From Astropecten irregularis (taxonomy: Eukaryota > Echinodermata > Asteroidea > Paxillosida > Astropectinidae): DNA of 64,000 nt. Below the pieces are notes generated by a model, which saw only the letters and a program-made list of their open reading frames with translations, made no database searches and was not told where the DNA came from. Below, piece by piece: positions 1 to 10,021 of this stretch. How positions within the stretch are numbered: the stretch's first letter is position 1; every line of letters starts with the position of its first letter. A program made the translations under genes and the position numbers. The DNA lies in the NCBI GenBank assembly GCA_963971285.1, contig OZ020262.1, positions 11,821,308 to 11,885,307 of the forward strand, given 5' to 3'.

Positions 1-98
1 GGCTACTAGGTCTAGATCTGCTCCAAGTAGGCCTAAGTATTATGATTACCAAGCACACAATTCCACTCACTTACTATACATCAATCAATTTGACTGGC

Positions 99-484
99 TT
101 AAAGGTAGTATCATACTTTGGTAGTATACCGAAACAGAAATCTTCACAGATTTACCTTTACCTTACAGGGTATAAAGATGGTGGTTGTAGAAACACATAC
201 CGTTAAGTTTTGTTTGCCCGAAATGCTGTTTGTTTTTATCCAGAATAGAGTAAAACCAATTGACCAAAATAATTTTGATCTTTTATAAATGAAAACATAA
301 CGATGACGAGATTTAAAAAAAAAGATGTGGGCGTTTTTCACGGTTTTTTTTCTAAAAAAGTGGGCACCGTATGGGACTTAATTTCACAGATGACTGTTTT
401 TGTATCGTCATTGATATTTTCGCCCATGAATCTGTTTTTCTTTGACAAAAAAAATTAAGTATGATACGCTGTATTACCTTAAAA
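99..484 (+). mobile_element. Family A element (TTAA-bordered, palindromic ends)
   Basis: Begins TTAAAGGTAGTATCATACTT and ends in a degraded inverted copy. The shared interior includes ACAGGGTATAAAGATGGTGG and GTGGGCACCGTATGGGACT. No coding capacity. Confidence 0.85.
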
Positions 485-557
485 GTGTGCTTAACAGTAC
501 ATGTATTTACCTCGCAATGTGGACATTTCTTTTCAAGTGCGCGGTATCTGAGGAAGC

Positions 558-920
558 TTAAAGGTAGTATCATACTTTGGTAAGAGACCAAAACAGAAAT
601 GTTCACAGATTTACGTATCACTTACAGGGTATGAAGATGATGCTGGTAGAAAAATACCGTTAACATTTTCCGCCTGAAATGGTGTATTTTTCCAGAAATT
701 AGTAAAACAACAACCGGAAATCTTTTTGATCTTTTAAAAGATCAAAAATAAAAGAGAAAAAACTTATAAATACTGTGGCCGTTTGTCGCTGTTTTCTCAA
801 AAAGTGGGCAACGTATGGGACTGAAATTTTCACAGATTACTTTTACCGTATCTTCCTTGATATTTTTGCCCACGAATCTGTATTTCTTTGACAAAAACCA
901 AAATATGATACTACCTTTAA
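558..920 (+). mobile_element. Family A element
   Basis: Both TTAA-bordered ends are intact (TTAAAGGTAG ... CTACCTTTAA). It lies 74 nt after the previous copy in the same orientation. Confidence 0.9.
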
Positions 921-1274
921 GGAAAAAATACAAATGTATCAAATCTCACGAATGCCGAGCAATGTGGCTACAGTTATTATAGAATATCAGCTCTATATAC
1001 AACAGCTACAAAGCGAAACCAATCGGTACAATAATATACAAAGACATGGGTAAAATAAAATGTAGTCATTGAAATATTACTACAGGCGAAGTGGCATGTA
1101 GCATAAAGAAGTGTAACATAAAATAGAAATGAAAATAAATTCCTTGAAAGCGAAGGTTGTATTATGGAAATCTGTGTGTGGAATAATAAAGCTAGTTGAC
1201 CCGTGAAGTTAACAATACTATTTTCTTTACATCAATAGATTTTGACTAAACAAGTGTAAAAATAACCTGCGTGA
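921..1274. other. No gene or repeat seen
   Basis: AT-rich sequence with stops in all frames. Confidence 0.6.
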
Positions 1275-1314
1275 AGAAAAATTTGAGGCTTTGCATGGTG
1301 ACAATTGGTATGTG

Positions 1315-1473
1315 GATCGGTTTGTGAAAACACCATGTAAGAATCGTTCGTACTATCCTGATGATGATGACTAGAGCAGGCTCGTCGAAACGTTGAGACC
1401 TTACGAGAAGTGCAAACGAAATAGAAGTGCGAAAGTACGAACGATTCTTGCATGGTGTTTTCGCAAACCGATC
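1315..1473. mobile_element. Foldback element with hammerhead-like loop
   Basis: Arms 1315-1353 and 1435-1473 are inverted copies, about 37 of 39 positions matching (GATCGGTTTGTG ... AATCGTTCGTAC). The loop holds CTGATGA (1358-1364) and GAAAC (1387-1391). Confidence 0.75.
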
Positions 1474-2282
1474 CTCATACTTGCATGAAGTGATACAGAT
1501 TGCGAATCCAGTAGTTTGTCTGACCACAATCTGGATATTTGATCTGTCAGATAGGCTCAATCATTAATGTTAGCCACATTTGATGTTTTGTTTTCGACAC
1601 AATATTCGGTACGGGTCTGATTGCTAATATCAACCGTCTGCTTCGAAGCCTCGAAGCCCGTCTGTGGATTTTTTCCCTAACCACAAAAGTTGCATAAAAT
1701 AATAATACAGTACGGCAATGATAGGTTTCACTCACCCCAACGTGTACCCCCTTTTCAGATTGTTTGGCAAGGTTTTGTGTAACTGGATGGATAACCTCTC
1801 AGAACCCTGCTGAGGTCGTGTACAACATAGCAATGAATCTATAACTCCAGTATACGACTATACAGCCAGCCTATAATATGCTTCGAATGTAGACGCCCGG
1901 TAGTATAAGTTGTGCCGCGCGGTCGTTCGTGCCGAGTCTTGCACGTGAATGGAATAACCAGGAAATTTTAAACAATTTAAACTCACCTGTCACGTTTCCA
2001 AGTTCAGGGAAGGGATGGTTGATCTTCAAAAATACATGTGACTTTGACAGGTGTTCATGTGATTCTGTAGCTTGTAGTACCCCTCAAACGAGCAAAGTGA
2101 CCTTGCCGAATTGGTCCGCTCGCGTACGTACGTGTGTACGTGTCACTCACCTTTGTTGTGAAACAGACTAGTACGGTAATAATTATGTGTCATGCATGAG
2201 TGGATTTTCACCTTGTTGCTGGCACGGCCTATACATTTAGGCTACTGGGCTTACGCTCTGACTCATGGAAAGATATAAAGAC
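1474..2282. other. No gene seen
   Basis: Unique-looking sequence; an 80-codon frame at 1929-2171 has no recognisable domain. Confidence 0.55.
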
Positions 2283-2510
2283 TACGAAAGCCCTGTAGTG
2301 CCATCAAGTATATATTCTGAAAAAAGTGAAGTATATATTTCAAAATTTGGTTTTTTTTCCCGAGATATATATTATATTTACAGATTTGTTTTTTCGAGAT
2401 ATATTTTTCAAAATTGTTTTTTTTTTCATCAATTAGCCTTCTCGTATCTATTTTGGAAACAATGTAATTTTTTTCAGAATATATACTTGATGGCACTACA
2501 GGGCTTTCGT
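2283..2510. mobile_element. Foldback element with 40-bp arms
   Basis: ACGAAAGCCCTGTAGTGCCA at 2284 is mirrored at 2490-2509; the arms continue through AAGTATATATTCTGAAAAA. The loop is T-rich. Confidence 0.8.
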
Positions 2511-4119
2511 AAAAGACAGCCAAAACAGTCAGTTCAAAAGACGTCCATCCCACACCTTCTTTTGTAGAGAAGGTTGATGAATTTGTTTCTAGTCTTTCTT
2601 TTTTTTTAATGCACGCCTGCTCAGCAAGTCGAGGTTTCCACACCGGGAAAAATAATTGTGAGTTTCATTTATCTGGGAGGGCTGAAAGGTCATGAAAGAA
2701 AGTTTAGAGTCGAGTGCTATTTTCCTATAAAGTGCAGCTGGGACATTATGTGATGAACGAAGGCCTCATGTATTTTCAAACCTTGATGGTCTGGATTTGA
2801 TTATTTTTCAGCCACTGTAAAGAAGATTTTTGTCACATTATCCAATCCGTGAATGTTGTTCACAAAATTTTTTGGGATTTCACGGCTCTCTAAAATACCG
2901 CCCTCTATTGATTCATAGGCAAGTTTTTTGTCGAAGTGCTCTTTGTATAGGCGCCCTCGAGTGATTTGGTTGAAATAAAACTACGATTATGCTGTCATAA
3001 ACTTTGGCTACATTCGAAATCAGTTGTGTTGTTCAGTTGTTATAGACGTAGCCATAGCTCCAGTTTCGGACACGGTCACCAGCTTTGATGCCGTTCGGAG
3101 ATACAAGAGGGCGCACTGTTGGGTCGATAACCAGATAATTCTTCTGGAGGTAACGTCCACAATTTAAACAGAACTGTTAATGCATTAAAGCTATATAATT
3201 TTAAATATATGCAGCAGCGCATCAGCGCATCAGCGCACAGCACAGCAGCACAGCAGCATAAAAAGTAGAGCAGCAGGGCAGCAGGGCAGCAGCACACTGC
3301 AGCAGTGCAGCAGCACAGCAGCACAGCAGCACAGCAGGGAAGCAGCAAAGCAGCACACAGCAGAAGCAGCAGCACAGCAGCACAGCAGCAGTGCAACAAA
3401 ACAACATGAAAAACATTCCTTAAACGACATTTTATTTAACTTTTGAAATTTATTTGAAAGTTAGTCTCTAACGTAGTGTCATAATTATTACATTCACTGT
3501 AATTGCGTGTATGTACAGAATACCGTAATCATTTATATAGATTGAGACAATTGTATCCATAATTTTTTAAAGTTGAATGATAATTATGCACATACATAAT
3601 AATAATTATACCAACAATTAGTAGTAAAAGAATGATCATGTTTATAGGCTCAACGTGAAAAGGGTTAACGCATAAATCCCACACCACAGGTTGTATAAAA
3701 GTGACAAGTAACTGATTTTCTGTCTAAATCATTAAATACTGTAATGACGATTACCGAAATCCGTATAAAAGTGAAAAATGTATCTAATTAATTGACACGG
3801 TTATAACAATTGAGTTTTTTTTTTTCAATTCTATTTGAAAGTTTTAATTCTGGTATTGCTTCTACACAAATTGCTTTTGGCCTATATTGACTTTGTGGGT
3901 GTGGCATGATATAATGGAGGACGATTGTTTTTTTGTATGAGTTGGAATCTGACTGTTTCGTTTTTTTATACGTGATTGTGATTTTCCACATCAAACATCA
4001 CCAAATAATTAATTATCACCAAATAACAACATGGGAAACTGGCGATGTGTGAGTGGTTTCATGGCTTCTGACTGCCAAACGACCAAAGATAATTGACTAT
4101 TGGAGTCACCACCAACGTA
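2511..4119. other. Intergenic, AT-rich around the CAGCA array
   Basis: Outside the array and the start of the SINE there is no supported gene or structured repeat. Confidence 0.55.
3210..3405 (+). repeat. CAGCA-rich array
   Basis: Imperfect CAG/CACAGCAG units over about 195 bp. Cys- or Leu-rich open frames here are repeat artefacts. Confidence 0.9.
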
Positions 4120-4193
4120 GGGCTGAATGACTCAGTTGGTAGAGCGCCTGTAAGGTATTCAGGAGGTCGCCGGTTCGAATCCCGCTCCAGTCA
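4120..4193 (+). repeat. SINE-1, tRNA-like module
   Basis: RNA polymerase III A box (TGACTCAGTTGG) and B box (GGTTCGAATCC). The acceptor stem pairs poorly, so this is a tRNA-derived repeat and not a working tRNA gene. Upstream sequence back to about 4040 belongs to the element. Confidence 0.75.
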
Positions 4194-4516
4194 ATTTGTC
4201 TTTGTTCATTTTTCAAAATAATAATTTCGAAGATATTAAGCGAGGTTGAACAATCTTTTTTCTAGTGTTCATAAACAAATGAGCCAACTGTGGCGGCTAC
4301 TTTTTGCTGAATTATAATGTTATTGTTTATTTATGTTGGTTAGGTGTGAAAGTATTGTATCAATTTGCCTCCAAAATAATTCTATGAACAGTCCCCATTG
4401 CTCCCCTTACTGTGCATAATTACGAAAGACGTGCAAGTTTGCGTAGGATAGGAGTGAGGCTTGTCACTTTCATGACGTTTGAGGGCGCTACGTCCCCGCC
4501 AAGTTAAACGTTGACG

Positions 4517-4690
4517 ACTAGGGGGTTTACGGAACGGAGGCCCATGTTCCAGCTCTGACATAAATATGCTGAAAATTATATGTTGTGTTTTTTCATCTGT
4601 TTTCATTTTTAAACCAGAGAATCTACTTCAGAACTGCAGCCAAAAGCCTCTATTTTGATACCCGTTATGTCAGAATGGATTCATAAAATG

Positions 4691-4732
<42 letters not shown>

Positions 4733-4742
4733 CAGACAGGCC
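4517..4742 (-). mobile_element. GAGCCT-rich family element
   Basis: Contains AGAGAATCTACTTCAGAACT, GCCTCTATTTTGATACCCG and a (GAGCCT)n run at 4690-4731. Related copies lie at 5424, 6288, 21783, 22632, 53832 and 63322. Confidence 0.75.
4690..4731 (+). repeat. (GAGCCT)n hexanucleotide
   Basis: About seven tandem GAGCCT units within the 4517-4742 element. Confidence 0.9.
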
Positions 4743-4869
4743 TATAATACACAATTTAAAGAAATGCAAACTAATTCGTCTGCTCGCCATGATTGGTGAT
4801 GATTTTCAACCTATTGAGGCCAAACGACCTGACCACGAATTCTGACTTTGATGTTCTTGGCTGATAGGT

Positions 4870-4950
4870 TGTTGTTGTAGTAGTTGTTGTTGTTGTTACT
4901 GTTGTTGATGATGATGTTGTTGTTGATGTTGTTGTAGTTGTAGTTGTTAA
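4870..4950 (+). repeat. GTT-rich microsatellite
   Basis: Interrupted GTT/GAT/GTA triplets over about 80 bp. Confidence 0.9.
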
Positions 4951-5423
4951 CGGAATCCTGCATTTTGATAAGTCATCCTCATTTAATACAAAATGATATC
5001 ACCATTACAACGTGAAGATCGAATAATGTTATATAGAAAACTATATAGTGCTACCTACACACACGTATGGGATTATTGCTTTAAAATCTCATATATAACA
5101 TTACACTATTTACAAGAATGATATACATTATATATTTGATTCCATAGTATAAACCTATTTTCACATACCAGGCTGGTTTTGTAGGATTACACTTTTTTAC
5201 TAGAATATAATTCTTTCTGCTCACCTATGGTGTACTGCATTTTAATGATAATTACCTGTGAACCAACTTTGTAGATCCTTTATACACAATATATCATATA
5301 CATTTTATTATAATTATGTGAAGTAATAAATCAATTATTATGCATAGGTTAAATGATACGACAATAAGTACATCGAGAAATTAGCTGTTTTGTGGGTATA
5401 AATTAACAATATCATAATAATTT

Positions 5424-5497
5424 CAGAATGGATTCACGAAACGGAGCCTGAGCCTGAGACGGAGCCTGAGCCTCCGTTTCGTAAACGCCCCATATAA
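5424..5497 (-). repeat. GAGCCT-family fragment
   Basis: TCAGAATGGATTCACGAAACG followed by GAGCCT units and CCTCCGTTTCGTAAACGCCC. Confidence 0.7.
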
Positions 5498-5858
5498 TAT
5501 ATCGACTCCCTTGTCTGCAGATTTTGCAATAGTGCCCACTTGTGTCCATGACCGGTGAGGCTGCTGCAGTTTGTATTTGTTATCAAAATAATACCATCAT
5601 GATTTTTCCCGCCAAATCTAGCTCTACATCTATATTTCGTATAATGCTTATGAAATTATGTGCAACGGCCAAAATGTTTACATTATTTTTCTCCATGACA
5701 AGGAAATGAATATGTTTTTACATGAATAAATATCTCATGCCATTCTTGAGCTATCTTGAGCTAGCTTCAGGCCATCTTCTCCAAATCTTCTCCCAGGGCG
5801 TCTGCGCGTAGGCCAATAGGCCCTATACCTGTCGCCACTAACTCATTATGCCTCGCTG

Positions 5859-5867
5859 TATATAAAA
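5859..5867 (+). promoter_or_regulatory. Candidate TATA box
   Basis: TATATAAAA about 100 nt upstream of an ATG (5968) that opens a 56-codon frame. Inference only; no initiator or known gene supports it. Confidence 0.25.
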
Positions 5868-5967
5868 ACTGCATCCATAAGCCAATTAGCGACGTGATCA
5901 ACTCAGCCTGAGAGTGACTAGACATTATACTGACAGAGCACTAGCTCCACGGACAGAGGAAGAAATC

Positions 5968-6138
5968 ATGCCTCCCTCTTCTTCCATGAAACGACTGCGT
6001 GCAATGACCTCGACGGACGAGCCACCGTCACGCTTTGCCTGTGTGTCTATACACGACAAGCCTTTGAGCAAAATAATTTTGTTAGAGCTGAAGATGTGTT
6101 TGTTTTTCTCGGCCCTGAAATGTCTAAGAATGTTTTAG
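5968..6138 (+). CDS. Small hypothetical ORF downstream of a TATA-like box
   Basis: A 56-codon frame starting MPPSSSMKRLRAMTSTDEPP and ending CLRMF. The first half is Ser/Thr/Arg-rich and the second half is hydrophobic. No domain is recognised. It may be the first exon of a gene or chance; a foldback repeat begins 26 nt after its stop. Confidence 0.15.
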   Translation: MPPSSSMKRLRAMTSTDEPPSRFACVSIHDKPLSKIILLELKMCLFFSALKCLRMF

Positions 6139-6163
6139 TTGAATGCTACAATCCACTCATTTT

Positions 6164-6283
6164 GGGCCTATTTGTTTAACGCAAAGGATCCCAGATATGC
6201 GGATCCACGTCCTGCGCAGGTACGCTAAAATGGGATGCGGATCAGTAGAATCCGTGATCCTGTGCGTTAAACAAACAGGTCCC
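6164..6283. mobile_element. Small foldback element (GTTTAACGCA family)
   Basis: GGGCCTATTTGTTTAACGCA is mirrored as TGCGTTAAACAAACAGGTCC. The interior TACGCTAAAATGGGATGCGG is shared with two other copies. Confidence 0.8.
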
Positions 6284-6287
6284 TAGT

Positions 6288-6445
6288 TGAAGCTCAGTTT
6301 TCCTTTTCAAACTAGAGAATCTACTTCAGAACCGCAGCCAAAAAGCCTCTATTTTGATGCCCGTTGTTTTTAGAATGGATTCAGGAAATAGAGCCGGAGC
6401 CTGCTGAAACGGAGCCTGAGCCTCCGTTTCGAAAACGCCCCAAGT
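6288..6445 (-). mobile_element. GAGCCT-family element
   Basis: Shares AACTAGAGAATCTACTTCAG and CAAAAAGCCTCTATTTTGAT with the other copies; ends GTTTCGAAAACGCCCC. Confidence 0.75.
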
Positions 6446-7165
6446 TCCAGAAAGATTTTTGCACCCCTCGTTCCCCGGTCTGTTAAGCACCCACTCGTCC
6501 TTGCCCAAATTGGACGCTATGAAACGTCTTCATCAGCAGAAAGATCAGTTAGAGGTAATAAATCACCTGAAAGGGATACGCGAATCGGACGAGGCCGGAT
6601 AGTTATGAGGAGATGCAGTCCAAAAACGGCCATTCAGTTTCCTATTATCGTTTATGCTTCCATATAAAATAAGGCATAATAACGTACATCCCTCTATACG
6701 TCTTGTACTAAGTAGACACACGAGGGTAATTCAATATACGTATACTATATGTCCCTCCTGAAGGTTATAAAGGCAATTAAATACTGGCGCCGGTTTTGCA
6801 TTATTTAAAATTAATTAACAAAATGCGCGGGCTATCATGGAGGAAAATGACATTCTTTTTTTTTCCATAAAAAATCATAACATGTTTTTTAAATTTACCG
6901 AAGTAGGAATTTTTGGCTGGCGGCGAAATATTTAATTAATTTTCTTCATTGCATAATCGATGTGAACTTTGTTTGTGACCACCGACCATACGGGAAAGGA
7001 ATTGATTATTAGGAAGGTCAAGGGAAATAATTATTCATTTTATTTTTTGGGTTTGGTGCATGAGCAGGCAAATGCACAAGCAATAACAGTTACATTTCAT
7101 CTAAATATTCTTTGCAAAACGTCCTCTTTTTGTCAACAACGGCCACCATGCACGCATGCGAAAAC

Positions 7166-7576
7166 TTAAAGATTTACTGTAATCAAAACTCATGTGAAGT
7201 TAATTACATTTGTATTGTTATAAAACTCAACCTGTCTATCATTGTTTGTGCTACACAATATTGTATATAGAAAAGGGCGGTATTTTAGACCCATAATTTA
7301 GCACCCACTTTTTGCGACGAAAAAACCTTGCTTACGTCACATGCAGAACGCCACGCAGCATGTGGTGCGAGCCTATACTAGTTCTGTAGGTGATTTCGCT
7401 ATTGTTGCGTGGATCGGTTCCAAGGGCGATTGTTTTTGGGGCGGGCATACATGTACTGATTTTGTTAAGCACTTCGTCAACATATAAAATCATATCTGAG
7501 TAATTAATAATGTATTAAGCAATAATTTTAAAGCACTTTCACCTCTTTCCCGAATTTGATTACGGTAAACCTTTAA
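7166..7576 (+). mobile_element. Family D element
   Basis: Starts TTAAAGATTTACTGTAATC and ends GATTACGGTAAACCTTTAA. The interior shares CTTGCTTACGTCACATGCAG with two other copies. Confidence 0.85.
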
Positions 7577-7674
7577 AACACTAAAGTAAACGAAAAAGGC
7601 AATTTCACAACTTGGCTTTTCTAACAGGTCTTTTTAAGTAGGGTTTGAAGTTTTGCATGGTGGAGAGACTAGAA

Positions 7675-7785
7675 TGAGTAAGACTTACGGAGACACCATG
7701 TATAATACTCTTTTAGGAAGATGTGTGGTCTTCCTTTTCAGGGCCACACATTTTCCAAAAAAAGAGTATTATACATGGTGTCACC
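7675..7785. mobile_element. Foldback hairpin
   Basis: GACACCATGTATAATACTCT is mirrored about 70 nt on as AGAGTATTATACATGGTGTC; the loop contains a second imperfect GTGTGG pairing. ACACCATGTA is shared with the 1315 family. Confidence 0.75.
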
Positions 7786-8763
7786 GCAAGCCTTACCCAT
7801 TCCAGGTCTTTTTTACTTGGAAAGGTCAAAAATTTCAACAGTTTTTCATAATGCACGGTTTTGTGGTTACCAGTTTAGAACGTGATATCTAATAGCCGTC
7901 CACGCCTTGAAATGCGTTTACCTAATGTAAAAGGGGGAAAAGGGAGGCAAAAAGTTGCTTGCTTACTTCTCTTCTTCCAGCAGGCTGCCAAAAAACACGA
8001 AGTGATAGGGTGGATTTTCAAACCGTAATTCCGACTGAGAGTGTCTCCCCGTAAATTGACTGACGTCTAGATCAAAGTTGGCCCGTGTGCGTGCTAAGAT
8101 TGCACCCAGCCAAATTCATGTGCACGCGCGGCATATAAGCCATATGATATCTAGTTTTTTTTCTTTCGTCATTTTACTCTTTTCCGTTCGTATAACTGTA
8201 TAGATGGCCCGCGGGCGCAGCAAACACAGCACGCTGTTCAATCCCAGCACGCCAGGGAAAGTCTGTTAGCACTAGCAGCAGACAAGCTGGGGACTGATCT
8301 CGTATCCACTATTCCATCGGCAACCCTCTCAGACAAATTGGGGGGAGAAAAAGAAAATTAACTCCCCACTCAATCCGCAGTTTGCATGCCCAGGCGCGGA
8401 GGTATAATTCATAGGCAACCACGGCTGATTCTAAAGAGAAAGTAGACTGACTTAAAGGGGCTCGCATTTCAGAAATCCCAAGACTGATAAAAAGTCCAAT
8501 CATTTGATTTCGTCAGGACCGGACCTTACATTTTTAGATTGAAATGGTGCGCCTAATACAATCGCGATCTCGTTGCTGGCCAATACTCGCTTTTTATACA
8601 TATACTCGTCTGCATCTGGGCCACCAAATTGAAACGCGATAAGACCGTGTTCAGATGATGACAACGGATTCCGCTGATATGATGTGGAGAATTAAAGACC
8701 GTAAATCGGCCGCCGTACGCGCACGCTACGCTGATGCTACTTGGGCACCGCGGGGGCTCACCT
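7786..8763. other. No gene seen
   Basis: Mixed-composition sequence with only short frames and no motif I recognise. Confidence 0.5.
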
Positions 8764-9004
8764 GGGGCCAATTTCATAGACCTGCTTAGCACAAAAATTT
8801 GCTAAGCATGACATTTCTGTCTTAGAAAAAACAGGATTAACAACCAAATGTCCGTGTGTTGTGTATCACTTGCAATTCTTCTTTGGCAGTTGTTCGCTGA
8901 CCATGTATATCAAATGGAATTTTCAATGGTGGTTTGTTTTATTTAGCAAGCTATTTTTGTGCTAAGCAATTTTTAGTGCTAAGCAGCTCTATGAAATTGG
9001 CCCC
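8764..9004. mobile_element. CAATTTCATAGAGC-family element with inverted ends
   Basis: Starts GGGGCCAATTTCATAGACC, ends CTCTATGAAATTGGCCCC. The subterminal CTTAGCACAAAAAT motif is also mirrored. About 240 bp, non-coding. Confidence 0.85.
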
Positions 9005-9661
9005 TGCAGACGCCCGGCTCGATGGGTATTGGTATATTCCTCGACTACGGCACGGTACTCCTCGCCAAACTCACCATGGCCGAGAGGGAGCCGCTAGAGG
9101 TTGAACCCCTGCCCAGTGGAATGTCCACTAATTAAGGCAAGCCAACAGGTAGCCCATTATTTTCCAAGGTCACTTGCTGAAAAAGTGGACCTAAGAATAA
9201 GAATCGTAATACGAGTTCCCGTTCCAACAACATTTAATAGTTGGAAAACGGAAGTTCAACACAAGCTAGCCCCATGAACATAATATTGATCATCCTAAAT
9301 GTTTTGATGATTGTAAATTGTTCAGCCGCTGACAAAAATGTCCCAAATAAAAACAAGCTGAACTTGATTTGAAAAACACTCGAGGTTTGGCCGTCTAACC
9401 CTTTCCCTTCTTAAATATATAATACATTCTTATTCCAAAACACGTTTATGGAGATATAGGCCTAAGTCTGTGGACTTTGCACGACTTAATGTTTAGTCCT
9501 TCAAATTATGTATTCTGACTGTACTTAAAAGTCACAAACGCAACATAAAAACTCAGGTAGCCAGTTTGGTCCCTTTGGCCTTATAATAATGGCTATCTCG
9601 ACTTTGCTTTCAAAAACCTCTTCTGAAAGCCACTCAATTTAAGACTGAAATTTGTTCAGTA
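9005..9661. other. Intergenic, downstream of AChE
   Basis: Lies beyond the inferred AChE polyadenylation signal. No feature seen. Confidence 0.5.
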
Positions 9662-9667
9662 TTTATT
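9662..9667 (-). promoter_or_regulatory. Candidate polyadenylation signal of the AChE gene
   Basis: AATAAA on the minus strand, about 220 nt past the AChE stop codon. It is the first canonical signal I found downstream. Use is inferred. Confidence 0.4.
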
Positions 9668-9884
9668 GCTCCTGTTATTGTTTTCTGAAATTCATTTGAT
9701 TTCCTCATGTTACATGCTAATTTCTCGTGTGGTGTCATTTTGGAGAACCCCACAAAATTGGAGATAGTAGCAAATTTCCATTAGTGATTTTTCCTTATTT
9801 TAACACTAAACGTTGTCACCAAAACCGGACAATGTCAAACGCTACAAAGCTGGTAGCGGTGGCTTGACACCAACTACCTGTTCC

Positions 9885-10021
9885 TCACTCTTCAGGGTCG
9901 TGACAATCGTGGTTCTTGTTATAGATGTAATGGTTAAATTCAGCTTTCCAGTCCACCATGTACTTGGTGCTCCACTGATGAAACTCCTCTTTCCATTTCA
10001 TCTCTGCCTCGTTAATGTCAG
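9885..10021 (-). CDS. ache: AChE terminal exon: T peptide (WAT tetramerisation tail)
   Basis: An ATCTTATCAG acceptor precedes 10021, and the exon restores the frame left by the previous donor (G + CT = Ala578). It encodes 45 residues ending CHDPEE and a TGA at 9887-9885. The order W587, F591, W594, Y598, M599, W602, F606, Y609 and Cys617 matches the amphipathic T peptide of vertebrate AChE, which binds ColQ or PRiMA proline-rich segments. The exon is too short and too remote from the main exon to be obvious as a stand-alone ORF. Confidence 0.93.

Noticed and set aside
4120-4193. Functional tRNA gene
   Set aside because: A and B boxes are good, but the acceptor stem pairs poorly, position 33 is not T, and the sequence recurs as a dispersed repeat.
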